Positions 5,983 to 9,451 of a DNA stretch of 9,451 bases are shown in pieces. Made by a program: the position numbers and the translations under genes. The notes under the pieces were generated by a model that worked only from the letters and a program-made list of their open reading frames with translations, did no database searches and had not been told where the DNA came from. The stretch's first letter is position 1. Each line of letters begins with the position of its first letter. The DNA is taken from contig DUTA01000005.1 in assembly GCA_012842325.1 (NCBI GenBank), positions 1 through 9,451 of the forward strand, in the 5' to 3' direction. This DNA is from Bacillota bacterium (GTDB lineage: Bacteria; Bacillota; DTU030).

Positions 5983-7252
5983 CTGCTACCCCTCCCATTT
6001 TTTCCAGGATTATCTCTACAGCCTGTTCCAGAGGCACTTCTTCCTGTTTTCCCGTGGCCATCTCCCGGATCAGAACCATCCTGCGCTCCAATTCTTCTTC
6101 CCCCAGGATTACCACATACCGGGCTTCCTTCTTATCGGCGTACTTCATTTGGGCCTTCAAGCTGCGCCCCAGATAATCTTTGTCAGCCCTGAGCTTGTGC
6201 TGCCGCATCTGGTACAGGAGTTTCAGGGCCGGTGCCTGGACCTTGCTGCCGAGAGCGGCCAGAAAAACATCCAGGGGTTCCCTGCCCGGCAGCTCAATTC
6301 CCCCTTTATCCAGGGCCAGGAGGAGTCTTTCTATCCCCAGGGCAAAACCGATGCCCGGTGTCGGTTGCCCGCCACATTCCTCCACCAGGCCGTCATAACG
6401 GCCACCCCCGCAGATGGCTGCCTGGGCGCCGAGCTCCCGGGAGACGATCTCAAAGACCGTTTTGGTATAGTAATCCAAACCCCGGACCAGGTTTGGATTC
6501 AGCTGGTATTTCACATCCAGGCTCTCCAGATATTCCTGCACCGCCGCAAAATGCTCGCGGCACTCCTGGCACAGGTAGGAGCTCAATTCCGGGGCCTGGC
6601 CGGCAACCTGCCGGCAGTGCTCCTTTTTGCAATCGAGGACCCGCAGGGGGTTCTGTTCATACCGGGCCCGGCAGTCGGGGCAGAGTTTCCCGAGGTGGCC
6701 TTTCAAATAGGCGCGGAGTTCCTGCCGGTAGGCGCTCCGGCATTGGGGACAGCCGATGCTGTTGAGATGCACTTCCAGATCCCGCAGGCCCAGATCGGCA
6801 AAGAGGTGGACAGCCAGGAGGATGACTTCGGCATCAACTGAGGGGTCCTGGCTGCCGATAACTTCAATGCCAAACTGATAAAACTGGCGATAGCGCCCGG
6901 CCTGGGGGCGGTCATAGCGGAACATGGGGCCGATATAATACAGTTTCACCGGCTGGGGCTGGGCATAGAGCCTGTTCTCCAGATAGGCCCTGACGGTGGA
7001 AGCCGTGGCTTCGGGGCGCAGGGTCAACAGGCGGTCGCCCCGGTCTTGAAAGGTATACATTTCCTTCTGGACAATGTCGGTAGTTTCCCCTACACTGCGC
7101 TGAAACAGCTCGGTATGTTCAAAAATCGGTGTCCTGATCTCGGAATAAGCATAGCGGTGGCAGTGCTGCCTGATCTTATCCTCCAAGTACTGCCATTTCT
7201 CCACTTCCGGGGACAGAATATCCCGCGTTCCCCGGGGTGCCGTCGTAAGCAC
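5972..7252 (-). CDS. hisS: Histidyl-tRNA synthetase
   Basis: This 426-residue dimeric class II synthetase charges tRNA-His. The N-terminus LTTAPRGTRDIL is canonical. Motif 1 lies near 40-55, and the ATP/His site includes LRPEATASTVRAYLEN (78-92). Motif 2 is GPMFRYDRPQAGRYRQF (108-124), the HisA motif is LVRGLDYYT (255-263), and motif 3 with HisB is GGGRYDGLVEECGG and GIGFALGIERLL. A Cys-rich insert (C168xxC171, C191xxC194, C208, C213, C228xxC231) looks like the form common in Clostridia and may bind a metal (inference). The start is GTG at 7250-7252, with GGAGGAGG 5 nt upstream. A longer in-frame reading from 7348 would run through leader RNA and is not credible. The gene overlaps aspS by 11 bp and is preceded by a T-box leader. 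Confidence 0.96.
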   Translation of the reverse strand: MLTTAPRGTRDILSPEVEKWQYLEDKIRQHCHRYAYSEIRTPIFEHTELFQRSVGETTDIVQKEMYTFQDRGDRLLTLRPEATASTVRAYLENRLYAQPQPVKLYYIGPMFRYDRPQAGRYRQFYQFGIEVIGSQDPSVDAEVILLAVHLFADLGLRDLEVHLNSIGCPQCRSAYRQELRAYLKGHLGKLCPDCRARYEQNPLRVLDCKKEHCRQVAGQAPELSSYLCQECREHFAAVQEYLESLDVKYQLNPNLVRGLDYYTKTVFEIVSRELGAQAAICGGGRYDGLVEECGGQPTPGIGFALGIERLLLALDKGGIELPGREPLDVFLAALGSKVQAPALKLLYQMRQHKLRADKDYLGRSLKAQMKYADKKEARYVVILGEEELERRMVLIREMATGKQEEVPLEQAVEIILEKMGGVADGK

Positions 7253-7317
7253 ATTAACCTCCTCCTTTACAACTTGGCGGTAATTCCGGTAACGGCGGCG
7301 CCGGTGACCGGGGTGAA

Positions 7318-7346
7318 GGTACCCGCCCAAAAGGGCCGGGGGCACC
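7318..7346 (-). other. Extra GC-rich hairpin between the T-box terminator and hisS
   Basis: On the minus strand GGTGCCC and GGGTACC pair (one G-U), enclosing GCCC-TTTT-GGGC. It is not followed by a T tract, so it is not an intrinsic terminator. It begins 7 nt after the T-box terminator tract and leaves about 65 nt to the hisS start. A leader would be expected in this place; the hairpin itself is not part of the standard T-box fold. Confidence 0.4.
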
Positions 7347-7352
7347 AACTAC

Positions 7353-7386
7353 AAAAGCCTCCCATCCCTTTCCAGGGACGAGAGGC
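7353..7386 (-). terminator. T-box intrinsic terminator of hisS-aspS
   Basis: Minus strand: GCCTCTCGTCCCT, loop GGAA, AGGGATGGGAGGC, then TTTT. The 13-bp stem is continuous with two G-U pairs. The CGTCCCT arm can alternatively pair with the AGGG of the T-box sequence at 7393-7407, which is the anti-terminator formed when uncharged tRNA binds. Confidence 0.88.
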
Positions 7387-7622
7387 CTGCTCCCGCGGTG
7401 CCACCCTTCTTGGACAGCAAAAACTGTCCCCCTCCGGCCATAACGGTGGCCAACCGGACAAGTCTACTCGGCTGTGGGCCTTTCGGTTGTCGCCTTCGGG
7501 GGGTCTTTCGATCATACAAACCTTGAAGGCTGTTTCCAGTCCCGACAGCCTCTCCCTGGCAAGGCAATATGACCTACTTTCCCCGGCATCGGCACTTTGC
7601 TATCATATACCATCGGTTATTT
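7353..7622 (-). promoter_or_regulatory. T-box riboswitch leader of hisS-aspS, specifier GAC (Asp)
   Basis: The leader RNA senses uncharged tRNA and permits read-through. The T-box sequence AGGGTGGCACCGCGG is at 7393-7407, and a stem III GGCCA/TGGCC enclosing CCGTTA is at 7436-7451. The stem IIA/B-type element GAGTAGACTTGTCCGG is at 7454-7469. Stem I carries AGTA at 7575-7578, a GGTCATA/TATGATC helix, and an AGGCTGT/ACAGCCT distal arm. After that helix comes CGAAA then GAC (7503-7505), which aligns with CGAAA-GGC in B. subtilis glyQS. The specifier is therefore GAC, an aspartate codon; no CAC or CAU lies in the specifier position. The leader controls hisS and aspS together. Fold assignment is by eye, and the terminator is listed separately. 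Confidence 0.9.
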
Positions 7623-7628
7623 ATCCCC

Positions 7629-7657
7629 ATCGTACAACATTTCCCCCCGGGTGTCAA
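7629..7657 (-). promoter_or_regulatory. Sigma-A promoter of the hisS-aspS operon
   Basis: On the minus strand a perfect TTGACA (7652-7657) and TACGAT (7629-7634) are separated by exactly 17 bp. Predicted initiation is near 7622, just before stem I of the T-box leader. Confidence 0.75.
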
Positions 7658-7710
7658 CCCCACCAGGCCGGGGGCTGGCCAGGACGACCATTCTTTGGAA
7701 CCGCCGCTGG

Positions 7711-7732
7711 AACCCCGCAGCCCTGCGGGGTT
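7711..7732 (-). terminator. Perfect 10-bp hairpin at the end of the alr pair (weak terminator candidate)
   Basis: AACCCCGCAG and CTGCGGGGTT form a perfect inverted repeat with a 2-base centre that begins within the stop codon of the alr-like gene. It is GC-rich, but no T tract follows on either strand, so intrinsic termination is uncertain; it could serve as a 3' end stabiliser. The hisS promoter starts about 54 bp further on. Confidence 0.4.
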
Positions 7733-8837
7733 AATATAAACTGCCCTCAGCCCCGGAACCGCCCTTAAACACGTGGGGCAGGTTACCCAGGCGGCAGGTT
7801 ATTTCTTCGGTTATGGTCCCGGCCCAGCCGGCCACTTCTTCCGCCGAAATCTCATCCTCTCCCTGCCTGCCGATAAGGACCACTTCTGCGCCCGGAGCAA
7901 TTTCCACATTTTCGGGTACAGCCACCTCACAGTGATCCAGTTCCACTTTAACTACCGCTGCCCGTCTCCCCGCCAGCAAAACTTCCCGGGCCGCAGGGGG
8001 CAATCCGTGGCTGCGCCCTACCGGCAGGAGGGCCATCCTTTTCCCCTCTGTAACTCCTCCCACCTGGACCACCACCGTCTTCCAGCTGAGGGCCGGGAGG
8101 AGCTCGATTAACCTTCGCTCCTTATCATCGCCGCGGGGGTAAAAGCCGTAGATTATGCAACCGGCCCGCACCATGTCCAGATGGTATTGGGGATAGTTTA
8201 AAATGGCCGCACTGTTGGCTATATGGGCCAGGGGCCTCCCTCTGCCGGTATTTGAACAGCTGGCCAATGCTTCCAGGAAGCGGTTATACTGTTCAAGGGT
8301 GTACCGGTTGTGGAAGGGAGTATCCTCATCGGCCACGGCAAAGTGGCTGTAAATCCCTTCAAGATAAAAACCCCGCAGCGATGCCACGGCCCGCAGGAAA
8401 GCCGGAACTTCCTCCACCCCTATCCCCAGCCGCCCCATCCCCGTTTCCACCTTCAGGTGGGCAAGCCCCCTTTTCTGCAATCGGCGGGCGGCCCGGTCGA
8501 TGGCTGCCGCCAGTTCCGGGGTGCAGACGGTCTGGGTTATATCCCGCCGGACCAGCACCTCTTCCTGCCCGTCTGGGAGTCCGGTGTTCAGGACCAGGAT
8601 AGGCAGTTCTATTCCCCCTTCCCGGAGGGCCAGGGCCTCGTCGGCTGTGGCCACGGCTAAATAGTCGGCCCCTGCCTTGGCCAGGGTTCTGGCTACCGGC
8701 AGGGCGCCGTGTCCATAGGCATCGGCCTTGACCACCGCCAGGAGCTTTGTGGAGCCCCGGAGGAGCCTTTTAATGTGCCTGAAATTCGCCGCGATGATAT
8801 CCAGATCCACTTCTGCCCAGACTAAGCTTTGCGTCAA
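7731..8837 (-). CDS. Alanine racemase-like protein lacking the catalytic-tyrosine segment
   Basis: Numbered from GTG at 8844-8846, this is a 371-residue fold-type III PLP protein with a complete alanine racemase N-terminal barrel. Lys40 (VVKADAYGHG) is the cofactor lysine; K132 and R138 in LKVETGMGRLG, His168 in YSHFAVADE and R227 in MVRAG are all kept. The C-terminal half is abnormal. Relative to the adjacent canonical copy, 14 residues containing SYG (catalytic Tyr) are missing between K256 and P275, GYADGY reads GRSHGL, and RVCMDQ reads KVELDH. The end (VVLIGRQG and ITCRLG) is well kept, and no frameshift is seen. I prefer TTG at 8835-8837 as start, with AAGGAG 8 nt upstream; the GTG (8844-8846) overlaps the preceding stop but has no room for an SD. 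It may have lost racemase activity or changed function. Confidence 0.85.
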   Translation of the reverse strand: MTQSLVWAEVDLDIIAANFRHIKRLLRGSTKLLAVVKADAYGHGALPVARTLAKAGADYLAVATADEALALREGGIELPILVLNTGLPDGQEEVLVRRDITQTVCTPELAAAIDRAARRLQKRGLAHLKVETGMGRLGIGVEEVPAFLRAVASLRGFYLEGIYSHFAVADEDTPFHNRYTLEQYNRFLEALASCSNTGRGRPLAHIANSAAILNYPQYHLDMVRAGCIIYGFYPRGDDKERRLIELLPALSWKTVVVQVGGVTEGKRMALLPVGRSHGLPPAAREVLLAGRRAAVVKVELDHCEVAVPENVEIAPGAEVVLIGRQGEDEISAEEVAGWAGTITEEITCRLGNLPHVFKGGSGAEGSLY

Positions 8838-8842
8838 CCATC

Positions 8843-9451
8843 TCACTCCTTGTAGAGGCGCGGCACCCTTTTCCCAAGGCCGCAGGTCAAATCTATTGCT
8901 ATGGTGCCCATCAGATCTGCCAATTCAATAGCGGTGATTTCCTCATCGCCCTGGCGGCCGATGAGAACTACCTCATCGCCCACTGCCACAGCAGGGATCT
9001 GTCCCACATCGATGAGGCACTGATCCATACAGACCCGGCCCACCACCGGTGCCCGCCGTCCCCGCACCAATACCTGGCTCCTGTTGGAAAAATGCCGCCG
9101 GTAGCCGTCTGCATACCCGATGGGCAGGGTCGCAATTTTCGTCCCCGCGGCCACGGTGTGGGTCAGCCCGTAACTCAAGGGGGTTCCCGCCTTTACCTCT
9201 TTTAAGAAAACAATCTTCGTCTTGAGAGAAAGGGCGGGTCGCAGGGCCAGCACCTTCTTCACTCCCGGCCCGGGGTGAAAGCCATACAGGATGGCTCCCG
9301 GCCGGACCATATCCAGGTGCATTTCCGGGAGATCACAAATGGCCGCACTGTTGCAGACGTGCTTCAAGGGCGGCACCCCTAGGTCCCGCTCCTCCAGCTG
9401 CTGCACCAGCTTCATAAACCGTTTGTACTGCTTCCAGGTGTAAGCTTTATC
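8843..9451 (-). CDS. alr: Alanine racemase, 3' part (N-terminus outside window)
   Basis: The visible 202 C-terminal residues belong to a canonical fold-type III PLP racemase that interconverts L- and D-alanine for peptidoglycan. It begins DKAYTWKQYKRF and runs to the TGA at 8843-8845. Landmarks are HVCNSAA and MVRPGAILYGFHPG near the start. PLSYGLTHT contains the expected catalytic tyrosine (about residue 94 of the fragment), followed by PIGYADGYRR and RVCMDQ. The end is VVLIGRQGDEEI and LTCGLGKRVPRLY. The segment GTIAIDLTC replaces the usual YEVLC-type motif, so the tyrosine that normally touches the PLP phosphate appears absent. It lies upstream of, and is adjacent to, the divergent alr paralogue (stop of this gene and start of the next are within a few bases), consistent with one transcript and a tandem duplication. 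Confidence 0.92.
   Translation of the reverse strand, partial: DKAYTWKQYKRFMKLVQQLEERDLGVPPLKHVCNSAAICDLPEMHLDMVRPGAILYGFHPGPGVKKVLALRPALSLKTKIVFLKEVKAGTPLSYGLTHTVAAGTKIATLPIGYADGYRRHFSNRSQVLVRGRRAPVVGRVCMDQCLIDVGQIPAVAVGDEVVLIGRQGDEEITAIELADLMGTIAIDLTCGLGKRVPRLYKE

Noticed and set aside
6149..6841. Plus-strand open frame opposite hisS
   Set aside because: It lies antisense to strong HisRS motifs and shows no recognisable domain.
7253..7348. N-terminal extension of hisS starting at 7348
   Set aside because: It would translate the T-box terminator neighbourhood, has no homology to HisRS, and GTG at 7252 has an ideal SD (GGAGGAGG).
1..9451. CRISPR array, insertion sequence, tRNA or rRNA gene
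   Set aside because: I saw no repeat-spacer pattern, transposase-like frame, cloverleaf or rRNA segment on either strand.

Overview
The window looks like a chromosomal segment of a GC-rich Firmicute (class Clostridia), most plausibly a Moorella-like thermophile or acetogen. The reasons are purine-rich Shine-Dalgarno sequences on almost every gene, frequent GTG/TTG (and one probable CTG) starts, a classical T-box leader, and the Bacillus-type gene block hisS - aspS - 6S RNA - tcdA - rarA (B. subtilis hisS-aspS-bsrA-yrvM-yrvN). The species is inferred; only the phylum-level placement is well supported.

Layout, left to right. 1-788 (+): 3' part of rarA/mgsA (replication-fork AAA+ ATPase). 789-931: convergent gap with a heptamer repeat and a minus-strand terminator. 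932-3464 (-): ltaE (threonine aldolase), a 5-formyl-THF cyclo-ligase and tcdA (ct6A37 tRNA modification), which read tcdA -> cyclo-ligase -> ltaE. 3465-3904: an RNA-rich gap with a 6S RNA gene on the minus strand and its own promoter. 3905-4192 (+): a small membrane protein gene whose stop codon overlaps the aspS stop codon tail to tail. 4189-7252 (-): aspS and hisS, overlapping and translationally coupled. 7253-7657 (-): a T-box leader with promoter, anti-terminator and terminator; its specifier reads GAC (Asp), not His. 7731-9451 (-): two tandem alanine racemase paralogues. The upstream one is canonical but cut by the window edge; the downstream one has lost the catalytic-tyrosine segment.

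How the genes work together. hisS-aspS is an aminoacyl-tRNA synthetase operon controlled by uncharged tRNA, probably tRNA-Asp. tcdA modifies A37 of ANN-decoding tRNAs. 6S RNA globally tunes sigma-A RNA polymerase. The cyclo-ligase and threonine aldolase feed folate and glycine one-carbon metabolism. The alr pair supplies (or once supplied) D-alanine for peptidoglycan. The least ordinary items are the active-site-deleted alanine racemase paralogue, the CTG start of tcdA, the Asp-specific T-box in front of hisS, and the small membrane gene inserted between aspS and the 6S RNA.
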